A DNA stretch of 11,397 bases from Acidobacteriota bacterium (lineage in GTDB: Bacteria; Acidobacteriota; Terriglobia; Terriglobales; Acidobacteriaceae), in assembly GCA_028873155.1 (NCBI GenBank), contig JAGWML010000085.1, forward strand, positions 1 to 11,397, read 5' to 3'. The notes under the pieces are model-generated. The model was not told the origin of the DNA. It did not search any database and was given only the letters and a program-made list of their open reading frames with translations. Positions 1 through 6,129 of this stretch are shown piece by piece; positions within the stretch are counted from its first letter, which is position 1, and every line of letters starts with the position of its first letter. The translations under genes were made by a program, and so were the position numbers.

Positions 1-34
1 CGCTCCACTTTCTCGAAAACCATCTGATCGGCAT
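1..34 (-). CDS. Possible 5' end of a divergent gene (partial, product unknown)
   Basis: On the minus strand an AAGGAG (45-40) sits five bases before an ATG at 34, and a promoter-like pair lies at a sensible distance upstream. Only eleven codons remain before the window edge, reading MPIRWFSRKWS. The basic, aromatic start would suit a membrane or exported protein, but nothing can be concluded from so few residues. An alternative minus-strand ATG at 23, in another frame, has no ribosome binding site. Function unknown. Confidence 0.3.
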   Translation of the reverse strand, partial: MPIRWFSRKWS

Positions 35-81
35 CGATGCTCCTTGGCGCGGGCGCGAACGGCATGGCTCCGCACTCTTCC

Positions 82-110
82 AAGCTAGTGTGCCGGGCGG
101 GTCGAGTCAA
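82..110 (-). promoter_or_regulatory. Candidate promoter for the left-edge minus-strand gene
   Basis: Read on the minus strand, TTGACT (110-105) is one base from the -35 consensus. A 17-base spacer separates it from TAGCTT (87-82), a weak -10 with three of six matches. Transcription would start near 75, about 40 bases before the ATG at 34. The -35 and spacing are good and the -10 is poor, so this is a candidate only. Confidence 0.3.
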
Positions 111-212
111 ACCGGGCGCAGGTTCTTCTTCGCGCGCGCCGGGGCCGTACGGTTGCCCTATACTGTGTGTTACGTCTGCGTGGATCTTGGGCCTGCCGGA
201 CGGTGCAATCCT

Positions 213-217
213 GGAGG
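213..217 (+). promoter_or_regulatory. Ribosome binding site fixing the hslV start at TTG 225
   Basis: GGAGG is followed after seven bases by a TTG in the hslV frame. The only upstream in-frame ATG, at 90, has no comparable site and would add 45 residues unlike any HslV. The next downstream choices would remove the catalytic threonine, so this site decides the start. Confidence 0.7.
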
Positions 218-224
218 TCTTTCC

Positions 225-797
225 TTGGCTCTGAAAGAGAGAAATGCCGCATCCCAGCGAGTCCGCGTCCGTTCGACGACGGTGATCTGCGTGCGCCGCA
301 ACGGGCAGGTGGTGATGGCTGCCGATGGCCAGGTGACGCTGGGGGATCACGTGCTCAAGCACACGGCAAAGAAGATTCGCCGGCTGTATCAGGAGAAGAT
401 TCTTGCCGGATTCGCCGGTTCGACAGCGGACGCTTTCTCGCTGTTTGCGCGCTTTGAGTCCAAGCTGGAGCAGCATGCGGGCAACCTGAACCGCGCCGCC
501 GTAGAGCTGGCGAAGGATTGGCGCACTGACAAGATGCTGCGCAACCTGGAGGCGCTGCTGGTGGTAGCCGACGCGGGCCAGACATTTCTGATCTCCGGAT
601 CGGGCGATGTGATTGACCCGGACGAGCCGATTGCCGCGATCGGCAGCGGCGGAAGTTACGCAACAGCGGCGGCGCGCGCATTGCTGGAGAATACGAATCT
701 GAGCGCGCGCGAGATCGCCGAGAAAGCAATGAAGATTGCCGGCGAAATCTGCATCTATACAAATGACCGCATCACGATTGAGGAGTTGAAGGACTAA
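225..797 (+). CDS. hslV: ATP-dependent protease proteolytic subunit HslV (ClpQ)
   Basis: Peptidase subunit of the HslUV protease, a cytoplasmic double ring capped by the HslU unfoldase. It is an N-terminal-nucleophile (peptidase T1) hydrolase. The 190-residue product aligns throughout with the E. coli protein: TTVICVRRNG (18-27) matches TTIVSVRRNG at the mature N-terminus, D34 and K50 fall at the catalytic Asp17 and Lys33 positions, and LAGFAGSTADAF, AAVELAKDWRTD, AIGSGG and ICIYTND are all present. E. coli HslV has only Met before its catalytic Thr1. Here about 17 residues precede the Thr (T18), so the chain must be cleaved after S17 to be active; a short propeptide is known in B. subtilis ClpQ. 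The start is a TTG with a strong GGAGG. Twenty-seven bases separate it from hslU, clearly one operon. Confidence 0.95.
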   Translation: MALKERNAASQRVRVRSTTVICVRRNGQVVMAADGQVTLGDHVLKHTAKKIRRLYQEKILAGFAGSTADAFSLFARFESKLEQHAGNLNRAAVELAKDWRTDKMLRNLEALLVVADAGQTFLISGSGDVIDPDEPIAAIGSGGSYATAAARALLENTNLSAREIAEKAMKIAGEICIYTNDRITIEELKD

Positions 798-824
798 CGG
801 CTGAGCCGCAAATCCATCGAACCC

Positions 825-2327
825 ATGGCTATTTATCTTCCCGCATCTGCCGAAGAACAGGAACTCTCGCTCGACGAGATGACGCCGCGCGAGATCGTGG
901 CTGAGCTGGACAAGCATGTCGTGGGCCAGAAGGCCGCCAAGCGCGCCGTGGCCATTGCGCTGCGCAATCGCCAGCGCCGGCAAAAGCTGACGCCAGACCT
1001 TGCCGACGACATCATGCCCAAGAACATCATCATGATCGGGCCGACGGGTGTGGGCAAGACGGAGATTGCCCGGCGGCTGGCAAAGCTGACGAATTCGCCA
1101 TTCCTCAAGGTAGAGGCCTCGAAGTTCACCGAGGTTGGCTATGTGGGCAGGGATGTCGAATCAATCATCCGCGATCTGGTGGAGATCTCCATCGATATGG
1201 TGCGCGAGGAGCGGCTGGAAGAGGTGGAAGATCGCGCGGAGATGAACGCCGAGGAGCGGTTGCTCGATGTGCTGCTGCCTCCGCCTCCCACCCCGCCGCA
1301 GGGACAGGAAGGCCAGCTGCGCCTGCCTGAAGCCGACAGCCATCAGCGCTCGCGCGAGAAGCTGCGCCAGCAGTTCCGCGAGGGCAAGATGGATGACCGC
1401 GTCGTCGAGATCGACGTACGCGATCGCGGCACGCCGCAGTTTGGCATCATCAGCAACCAGAACCTTGAGGATATGGAGATGAGCCTCAAGGACATGCTGC
1501 CCAATATCTTCGGCAACGCCACCAAGAAGCGCAAAATGAAGGTGGGCGATGCATTCGATTACCTGGTGCAGGAAGAAGAGAGCCGTCTAATCGACATGGA
1601 CTCAGTGAATCGTGCGGCGGTGGAGCGCGTGGAGTCGAGTGGCATTGTCTTTCTGGACGAGATTGACAAGATTGCCGGCCGCGAGGGCGGACACGGGCCT
1701 GACGTTTCGCGCGAGGGAGTGCAGCGCGACATCCTGCCGATTGTGGAAGGCACGACAGTGAACACCCGCTACGGCATGGTGCGCACCGACCATATTCTTT
1801 TCATCGCTGCCGGCGCATTCCATGTGTCGAAGCCGAGCGACCTCATTCCGGAGTTGCAGGGACGGTTCCCGATTCGTGTGGAACTGAAGTCGTTGACTGT
1901 AGAGGATTTTTTGCGCATTCTCACCGAGCCTAAGGCATCCCTGACGCGACAGTACTCAGCGCTGCTGGAGACAGAGGGTGTGCGGCTGGAATTCGCGGCG
2001 GAGGCTCTGCGCGAGATGGCGGAATTTGCCTTCAAGGTGAATGAGACGACGGAGAACATCGGCGCCCGCCGGCTGCACACCATCATGGAACGCGTACTGG
2101 AGGATGTAAGCTTCCTCGCTCCCGACGTGGCGCGCCGCGCGCCCGACGCGCAGAAGGCTGAGGCATTAGCCGCGGCCATTCGCGAAGAGGCATCTGCTCC
2201 GCTGCCGTATCTGGAACGCACCACCGCGTCGGGCCCGGAGAAAGTCTTCAACATCACGCCGGAGTATGTGAAGCAGATGGTGGCGAGTATTGTCCGCGAC
2301 CAGGACCTGAGCCGCTACATTCTCTAG
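825..2327 (+). CDS. hslU: ATP-dependent protease ATPase subunit HslU (ClpY)
   Basis: AAA+ unfoldase that feeds substrates to HslV. At 500 residues it is somewhat longer than the usual 440-470. Visible in order: N-terminal TPREIVAELDKHVVGQ; Walker A GPTGVGKT (72-79); pore loop GYVG (105-108); an intermediate (I) domain from about 115 to 245 containing a proline-rich run (about 152-158); Walker B IVFLDEID with D278/E279; an arginine in GRFPIRVEL (R347), the usual Arg-finger position; sensor-2 IGARR (412-416); and the C-terminal DLSRYIL tail, which in this family docks into HslV. The ATG lies 27 bases after hslV with no clear Shine-Dalgarno, so translation may depend on the upstream gene. A small palindrome CGGCTGAGCCG (798-808) sits in the gap. 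The 3' end converges on the MarR gene with only ten bases between them. Confidence 0.97.
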   Translation: MAIYLPASAEEQELSLDEMTPREIVAELDKHVVGQKAAKRAVAIALRNRQRRQKLTPDLADDIMPKNIIMIGPTGVGKTEIARRLAKLTNSPFLKVEASKFTEVGYVGRDVESIIRDLVEISIDMVREERLEEVEDRAEMNAEERLLDVLLPPPPTPPQGQEGQLRLPEADSHQRSREKLRQQFREGKMDDRVVEIDVRDRGTPQFGIISNQNLEDMEMSLKDMLPNIFGNATKKRKMKVGDAFDYLVQEEESRLIDMDSVNRAAVERVESSGIVFLDEIDKIAGREGGHGPDVSREGVQRDILPIVEGTTVNTRYGMVRTDHILFIAAGAFHVSKPSDLIPELQGRFPIRVELKSLTVEDFLRILTEPKASLTRQYSALLETEGVRLEFAAEALREMAEFAFKVNETTENIGARRLHTIMERVLEDVSFLAPDVARRAPDAQKAEALAAAIREEASAPLPYLERTTASGPEKVFNITPEYVKQMVASIVRDQDLSRYIL

Positions 2328-2337
2328 GGCACAAACA

Positions 2338-2781
2338 TCAGCCTGCTGCGTGCATGTCCCTGAGCCGCGCGAGCGTGGCCAGCATGGTGCGAAGCGCCGG
2401 CTTGCCCACCTGCTTCTCAAAGCTTCTCTGCAATGCATCGAATGCGGCAATCACGCGGAGAGCGGTGCGCTTCCCCTGCGGCCTGAGCATGAGCTGATAG
2501 GCTCGTGCATCTTCAGGATCAATGCGACGCTGCAGAAGACCCTTGGCCTCCAGCCCGGAGACACAATGGCTGATATTGCCGCGGCTGGTGCTGAAGGTTG
2601 CGGCGAGCTGAGAGGGCTTAACCGGGCGAGGCGCCTCAAAAAAAAGAGCGGCCAGCACAAGCCCCTCCATAAAGCTGAGGCCGTCATCTGCAAGCACACG
2701 AGCACTGAGCGCTTCAAAGCTTCGCGCGGTCCTGCCGACCGCAAACATGGGGCTTTCGTGCAGGAAGGCGTCAATCCGCAT
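2338..2781 (-). CDS. MarR-family winged-helix transcriptional regulator
   Basis: Small DNA-binding regulator, 147 residues from the chosen start. The centre reads as a MarR winged helix: a helix with PSQLAATFSTSRGNISHCVS, then GLEAKGLLQRR, and the wing IDPEDARAYQLMLRPQGKR, where D-x-x-D/E-A-R is typical of MarR wings. Helical flanks would form the dimer interface. Two ATGs lie six bases apart (2787 and 2781). I prefer 2781 because AGGA precedes it by five bases, whereas the SD-like AGG abuts the ATG at 2787. It is divergent from the TonB receptor, and a palindrome in the shared gap overlaps its own candidate promoter, which suggests autorepression. The ligand is unknown; no conserved cysteine pair or other sensor is obvious. 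Confidence 0.85.
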   Translation of the reverse strand: MRIDAFLHESPMFAVGRTARSFEALSARVLADDGLSFMEGLVLAALFFEAPRPVKPSQLAATFSTSRGNISHCVSGLEAKGLLQRRIDPEDARAYQLMLRPQGKRTALRVIAAFDALQRSFEKQVGKPALRTMLATLARLRDMHAAG

Positions 2782-2794
2782 AGTCATCCTAGAG

Positions 2795-2815
2795 ATAGTT
2801 TAACAAATTAACTAT
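2795..2815. promoter_or_regulatory. Palindromic operator candidate between marR and the TonB receptor
   Basis: ATAGTT (2795-2800) and AACTAT (2810-2815) are perfect inverted arms around a nine-base AT-rich centre in an otherwise GC-rich window. Size and AT-rich dyad shape fit MarR-family operators. It lies 14 bases upstream of the preferred marR ATG and overlaps a candidate marR promoter. The assignment to this regulator is inference. Confidence 0.5.
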
Positions 2816-2824
2816 TTACGTCAC
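2797..2824 (-). promoter_or_regulatory. Candidate marR promoter
   Basis: On the minus strand GTGACG (2824-2819), 16 bases, then TAAACT (2802-2797); each hexamer matches its consensus at four of six positions. The -10 and most of the spacer lie within the palindrome at 2795-2815, so a bound dimer would block it. Confidence 0.3.
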
Positions 2825-2883
2825 ACTCAAACCATGCTTGCTTCCTGCAACGCTCCGGGAGACGATGACTTCGAGTCTTCTCT

Positions 2884-4716
2884 ATGCGAACTGCACATCC
2901 ATTTTCCTTCGCTCTTTTGTTGATCATTGCATTCCATTCAAGCCTGAGTCATGCGCAGGATGTAGCACAACCACAGAATCCGGGAATGAAGGCGCCGGCG
3001 GAGACGATGGTCGTGCTCGGGTCAGCGACACCGGTGCCGCTTGCCGAATCGCCACGAGCTGTGTTCGTGCTTCCGTTAGAGGGGCAGAAGCTGGCCGCAG
3101 ACTCGCCGCTGGATTTTCTTCGCCAGGACTCGGCGTTGTTTTTGGAACAACGCGGTGCGGGTGGTGCACAGGCCGACATTGCGTTGCGCGGCGGCAGCTT
3201 TGCGCAGACGCTGGTGCTGCTGAATGGCTTTCGCATCAACGACAGCCAGACGGCGCATCATGATCTGGATCTGCCGGTGCCGCTCGACGCCATGGATTCA
3301 ATTCAGGTCCTGGAGGGTGCGGGTTCCACTCTGCATGGCGTGGACGCGCTCACCGGAGTGGTGGACTTTCTGACAGCCGCGCCCGATCATGATTCCCTGC
3401 GCGTGCGTGCGGGCGCGGGCAATTTCGGCGAGAACGAGCAATCGTTCATCGGCGGCGCTGTGGTCCGTAAGTGGAGTGGGCGCGTGACAGGCAGCCGCGA
3501 CTTCTCGACCGGGTTCATCACGGATCGCGACTATCGCAACGAGGATGCATCGCTGGAGTCGTGGGCGGGGTCGCGGCTGGGCGTGACGGATTTTCTCTTT
3601 GCGGGCAGCGATCGCGCCTTCGGCGCGAATCAGTTCTATGGCAACTTTCCTTCGTGGGAGCGGACAAAAGGCTGGTTTGCTTCGGTACGTCAGGAATTGG
3701 GCGCCCACACAACCGCTGCGTATGGTTACCGGCGGCACACGGACGAGTTCGTTCTTGTGCGCGACAATCCCGCGTTGTACGAAAACAATCACATCGATGG
3801 ATCGTGGCAGGCGAATCTGCGTTCTACTCACAGTGTCGCCAGATCGGCGCAGCTGCTGATGGGCCTGGAGGCCGACGGCGACAGCATTGTGAGCAACAAT
3901 CTGGGCGACCATGCGCGCAATCGCGGCGCGGGCTACGTGGATCTGGATTTGCGGCCAGCAGCCCGGCGATGGAATCTGGCTGCGGGGCTGCGCGGAGAGA
4001 TTTTTTCCGGAGGTATCCCGGCGGTGTGGTCGCCACAACTCGCGGGGAGTCTGCGCGTGGCGCAGGGACTGAAGCTGCGCGCCAGCGGAGGGTACGGCTT
4101 TCGCATTCCGACATACACGGACCTCTATTACTCCGACCCGACGACGATTGGGAATCCAAATCTGAAGCCGGAATCGGCGTGGTCGGGCGATGGTGGCGCG
4201 GATTGGATCCTCTCGCCGAAGCTGACGCTCTCGGGAACAGGCTTCTACACGCGCGAGCACAATGCCATCGACTATGTGCGCGCCTCCTCCGCTGCGCGGT
4301 GGCAGGCAACAAACCTGAGCGGCTTGCAATTTGAAGGCGTGGAGGCGACTGCGACGTGGATTCCCGCGCGGCAGCAGACCGTGAGAATTTCATGGACGGC
4401 GCTGCACGGTGCGCAGAGTGCGTTGCAGGGACTGCAGTCGGAGTACATCTTCAACTATCCGGTGCAGAATGTGATGGCCACCTGGACGGCGGCCGCGGCG
4501 CATCACTGGGTGGTGAGCAACACGGTGCAGATTGCGCAACGGTATCAGCAGTCGGTGTATCCGGTGTGGAATGCGACGCTGACGCACGACACCGGAAAGC
4601 TGCGGCCCTATCTGCGGCTGAGCAACCTCAGCAACACGGGCTACCAAGAGATCAGCGGTGTAAACATGCAGGGACGCTCCATGGTGGGCGGCTTCGCGCT
4701 GCAGTTGGGGCGCTGA
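2884..4716 (+). CDS. TonB-dependent outer-membrane receptor, BtuB-like
   Basis: Outer-membrane beta-barrel that takes up a scarce ligand using TonB energy. The 610-residue length is close to E. coli BtuB. The start gives a signal peptide (MR, a hydrophobic run about 7-21, then SHA before Q25). ETMVV at 40-44 resembles the BtuB TonB box DTLVV. The plug follows (about 45-155), with IALRGGSFAQTLVLLNGFRIND and IQVLEGAGSTLHGVDALTGVVDFLT. The barrel (about 165-610) contains GFRIPTYTDLYYSDP and GNPNLKPES, the hallmark late-barrel region. The last strand ends LQLGR rather than in the usual aromatic residue. The ribosome site is weak (GAG eight bases before ATG). No cobalamin riboswitch fits in the short leader and no B12 genes are nearby, so the ligand should not be taken as vitamin B12. 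The MarR gene is divergent. Confidence 0.9.
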   Translation: MRTAHPFSFALLLIIAFHSSLSHAQDVAQPQNPGMKAPAETMVVLGSATPVPLAESPRAVFVLPLEGQKLAADSPLDFLRQDSALFLEQRGAGGAQADIALRGGSFAQTLVLLNGFRINDSQTAHHDLDLPVPLDAMDSIQVLEGAGSTLHGVDALTGVVDFLTAAPDHDSLRVRAGAGNFGENEQSFIGGAVVRKWSGRVTGSRDFSTGFITDRDYRNEDASLESWAGSRLGVTDFLFAGSDRAFGANQFYGNFPSWERTKGWFASVRQELGAHTTAAYGYRRHTDEFVLVRDNPALYENNHIDGSWQANLRSTHSVARSAQLLMGLEADGDSIVSNNLGDHARNRGAGYVDLDLRPAARRWNLAAGLRGEIFSGGIPAVWSPQLAGSLRVAQGLKLRASGGYGFRIPTYTDLYYSDPTTIGNPNLKPESAWSGDGGADWILSPKLTLSGTGFYTREHNAIDYVRASSAARWQATNLSGLQFEGVEATATWIPARQQTVRISWTALHGAQSALQGLQSEYIFNYPVQNVMATWTAAAAHHWVVSNTVQIAQRYQQSVYPVWNATLTHDTGKLRPYLRLSNLSNTGYQEISGVNMQGRSMVGGFALQLGR

Positions 4717-4723
4717 GGAGAGA

Positions 4724-4747
4724 AAGTCCAGCGCTCCGCTTGGACTT
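4724..4747 (+). terminator. Hairpin after the TonB receptor, possible terminator
   Basis: AAGTCCAGCG pairs with CGCTTGGACTT across a three-base CTC loop: ten pairs with one bulged T. It begins eight bases after the receptor stop. The usual run of Ts is absent (CTGGTAGGG follows), so it may be a weak or factor-assisted terminator, or an mRNA 3'-end stabiliser. Confidence 0.45.
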
Positions 4748-4749
4748 CT

Positions 4750-4896
4750 GGTAGGGTGAGGGCGTACCTCGGCAATCCGCGCCGCACGTCAACAAGCGGA
4801 TTCTACCTGCACTCTTTGGCTCCTGAGAGATTGCGGATGGAGGCGTATCAGAGCACCCTGGGATGGGTGCGTGCGCGCCGAACCGCAGCAGCACCC
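4750..4896 (+). other. Foldable intergenic region before the VOC gene; possible structured leader
   Basis: Several complementary segments follow one another. GGTAG (4750-4754) and CTACC (4803-4807) could close a junction holding GAGG/CCTC (4758-4770) and AATCCGC/GCGGATT (4774-4780 with 4796-4802). GCTCcTGA pairs with TCAGAGC (4819-4826 with 4848-4854). GGGTGC (4865-4870) can pair either with GCACCC at 4853-4858 or with GCACCC at 4891-4896; the second choice is followed by TTTCTC, like a weak terminator. AATCCGC also has a second partner at 4833-4838. Exclusive pairings resemble a regulatory leader, but chance complementarity is common in GC-rich DNA. I recognise no known riboswitch class. Confidence 0.25.
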
Positions 4897-4926
4897 TTTC
4901 TCGCGACTCCATGCTTACCACAGCAG

Positions 4927-4932
4927 AAGGAG
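4927..4932 (+). promoter_or_regulatory. Ribosome binding site fixing the VOC gene start at 4939
   Basis: AAGGAG lies six bases before ATG 4939. The open frame extends further upstream, but the family homology begins just after this ATG and the upstream part is the foldable non-coding stretch. Confidence 0.7.
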
Positions 4933-4938
4933 AAAGCT

Positions 4939-5305
4939 ATGACCCATGCAGGACAGCACCACGCAATCAATTACATCGAATTCGCAACAACGGATGTTCC
5001 CCGCGCGAAGCAGTTCTACACGAGCGTGTTTGGCTGGAGCTTCGTAGACTATGGGCCCGACTACGTGAGCTTCGCGGCTGCTCAGGCCGGAGTGAACGGC
5101 GGGTTCTACAAGGCTGGATCGGTGCCGCAACAGGAAAAGACTGCGCCGTTGATCGTACTCTACTCGCGAGATCTTGCGGCAACGGAGACCGCAATTGTCG
5201 CAGCGGGCGGGCCGAATTGTCGTGCCAACGTTCGCATTCCCAGGCGGCCGGCGCTTCCACTTTTCAGATGGCGCAGGGAATGTTCTGGCCGTCTGGTCTG
5301 AATAG
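4939..5305 (+). pseudogene. VOC (glyoxalase/bleomycin-resistance fold) family protein, frameshifted near the 3' end
   Basis: Small single-domain VOC-superfamily protein of the kind beginning HHAINYIEFATTDVPRAKQF, followed by YTSVFGWSFVDYGPDY, VNGGFY and LIVLYSRDLAATETAIVAAGG. In the starting frame the product then becomes arginine-rich nonsense and stops at 5301. One base over, the expected ending appears: IVVPTFAFPGGRRFHFSDGA and then GNVLAVWSE, with TAG at 5303-5305. Removing one base within GGGCGGGCC (5205-5213) restores a normal 121-residue protein, so there is a single-base insertion or a sequencing error in a GC-rich run. The bond between the two halves is direct, since AAGG/RIVVP is the usual VOC junction. 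The substrate cannot be told from sequence. It is preceded by a good AAGGAG. If the frameshift is real, the fold probably loses its last metal-site strand. Confidence 0.85.
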
Positions 5306-5310
5306 AATTG

Positions 5311-5340
5311 CGGTGCGCCGGCGCCGAGTCTATTGCACCG
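5311..5340. terminator. Weak hairpin between the convergent VOC and hypothetical genes
   Basis: CGGTGC (5311-5316) and GCACCG (5335-5340) are perfect inverted repeats around an 18-base loop that includes the self-complementary GCGCCGGCGC. It overlaps the end of the minus-strand gene. There is no T-run on either side. It is placed where a bidirectional terminator would be expected, but the structure is modest. Confidence 0.2.
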
Positions 5341-5866
5341 GCGGCGGCGCAAGCCTGTTGTGCTTGTGCAGCTCGTCGCGCACCAGCGCGAGGCCCAGCA
5401 CGCACCGTTCAAAGCCGTCCGAAAGGCGCGCGAACAAAGGCGCCTCTTTCTCATATTCAAAAAGGTTGAACTGGCTGACGATGTAATAGCTCTCCTTGCC
5501 GGCCTGGATGAGTTCGCCGAGCGAAGGATGCGGGCCGCGGCGATGCCCAGGCTGCATTGCTTCCGGATACATGCCGCCGACAAAGAGCGCGAAGTCGCCG
5601 ATGGATTTGCGTACGGAGCGCTCCGCGTCGAAGGACGGGGCCGAGCCGTTGACCGGGTCCGAGGCCTCAATCCACGCGGCCAGATCTTCGACCGGATGGC
5701 CTGCGGCGTCGCGCAGGGGATAGAGCCTGTCCGCCCGCGAAAACTCGCAGAGAAGATGCGCGACGTAGCTCGTCATGTCGGGGTCGTGCAGGCCGAGCGC
5801 GCCCTCGTAGCTGTTGCGGACCACCTGTTGAAAGAAGGGTTCGAGCGGATGCGTGTGTGTTTGCAT
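5330..5866 (-). CDS. Conserved hypothetical protein (unknown function, 178 aa)
   Basis: I do not recognise a named family. GGGAGG five bases before ATG 5866 fixes the start; the open frame continues 32 codons further upstream, but that part is low-complexity and has no ribosome site. The product is soluble-looking and mostly helical, with no signal peptide or membrane segment. Conserved-looking patches are FFQQVVRNSYEGALGL (about 10-25), YVAHLLCEF, DRLYPLRD, RSVRKSIGDFALFVGGMYPE (about 83-102), AGKESYYIVSQFNLFEYEKE (about 123-142) and a final helix ending in a polar tail. The dense aromatic and charged motifs suggest a real conserved domain, possibly binding a partner or ligand; no catalytic signature is visible. 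It converges on the VOC gene and lies downstream of the transaldolase terminator, so it should have its own promoter in 5867-6070. Confidence 0.75.
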   Translation of the reverse strand: MQTHTHPLEPFFQQVVRNSYEGALGLHDPDMTSYVAHLLCEFSRADRLYPLRDAAGHPVEDLAAWIEASDPVNGSAPSFDAERSVRKSIGDFALFVGGMYPEAMQPGHRRGPHPSLGELIQAGKESYYIVSQFNLFEYEKEAPLFARLSDGFERCVLGLALVRDELHKHNRLAPPPVQ

Positions 5867-5966
5867 ACCAACCTCCCGTGACCGCGCACTGCCGGTGTGC
5901 CTGAGGCATTGGCCGGTGAAGCGCTTGGATGCGGCGGGGGCGCCAGCCACTGCCCGATTCACACAA

Positions 5967-5988
5967 GTATTGACACCTAGAGTATCGA
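5967..5988. repeat. Short direct repeat upstream of the hypothetical gene
   Basis: GTATTGA (5967-5973) and GTATCGA (5982-5988) repeat with a 15-base period, in the gap about 100 bases upstream of the minus-strand start at 5866. On the minus strand TTGGCA (6005-6000) and TACTCT (5983-5978), 16 bases apart, could be a weak promoter overlapping the repeat. A tandem activator site is possible but unproven. The rest of 5867-6070 shows nothing further. Confidence 0.2.
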
Positions 5989-6070
5989 AACAGTTGCGTT
6001 TGCCAAGAGGGGTCTACAACTTTGTTGGCAGATGCGGGTAACGAGTGCAAGCACCGAACGGACTCCAAAT

Positions 6071-6102
6071 GAAGCAGGCAGCCGGAATGGGCTGCCTGCT
6101 TC
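6071..6102 (-). terminator. Strong hairpin terminator downstream of transaldolase
   Basis: GAAGCAGGCAGCC (6071-6083) and GGCTGCCTGCTTC (6090-6102) form a perfect 13-base stem with a six-base loop, 28 bases past the transaldolase stop. On the minus strand it is followed by ATTTGG, a poor T-run, so release may be inefficient or assisted. Confidence 0.75.
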
Positions 6103-6129
6103 TTCGGGAGGGCTGCGGCGGCGACTCTC

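Noticed and set aside
153..181. TATACT (159-164) as the hslV promoter -10
   Set aside because: No -35 element lies at the right distance and there is no extended -10 TG; it is too weak to call.
90..224. Longer hslV beginning at ATG 90
   Set aside because: There is no ribosome site at 90, the added 45 residues are not HslV-like, and GGAGG at 213-217 points to TTG 225.
2350..2811. 153-codon plus-strand open frame over the MarR gene
   Set aside because: The opposite strand carries a clear winged-helix protein; this frame has no family features.
2816..2883. Cobalamin riboswitch before the BtuB-like receptor
   Set aside because: Only 68 bases are available and no B12-box sequence is seen; the small CTCC-G-GGAG hairpin is not specific.
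3298..4329. 343-codon open frame antisense to the TonB receptor
   Set aside because: It is arginine-rich with no recognisable motifs, lies wholly opposite a clear gene, and long antisense frames are common in GC-rich DNA.
4750..4812. Resemblance to a fluoride (crcB) riboswitch: GGTGAGGGCGTACCTC, then GCGGATTCTACCTGC
   Set aside because: The invariant GATGG and GCTGATGACTCC strings are altered at several positions, and the downstream gene is not a fluoride exporter or related gene.
4805..4870. Minus-strand CAATCTCTCAGGAGCC, like part of a glycine riboswitch
   Set aside because: The CCGAAGG(R)GCAA half is missing, and the minus strand leads into the end of the receptor gene with no gene to control.
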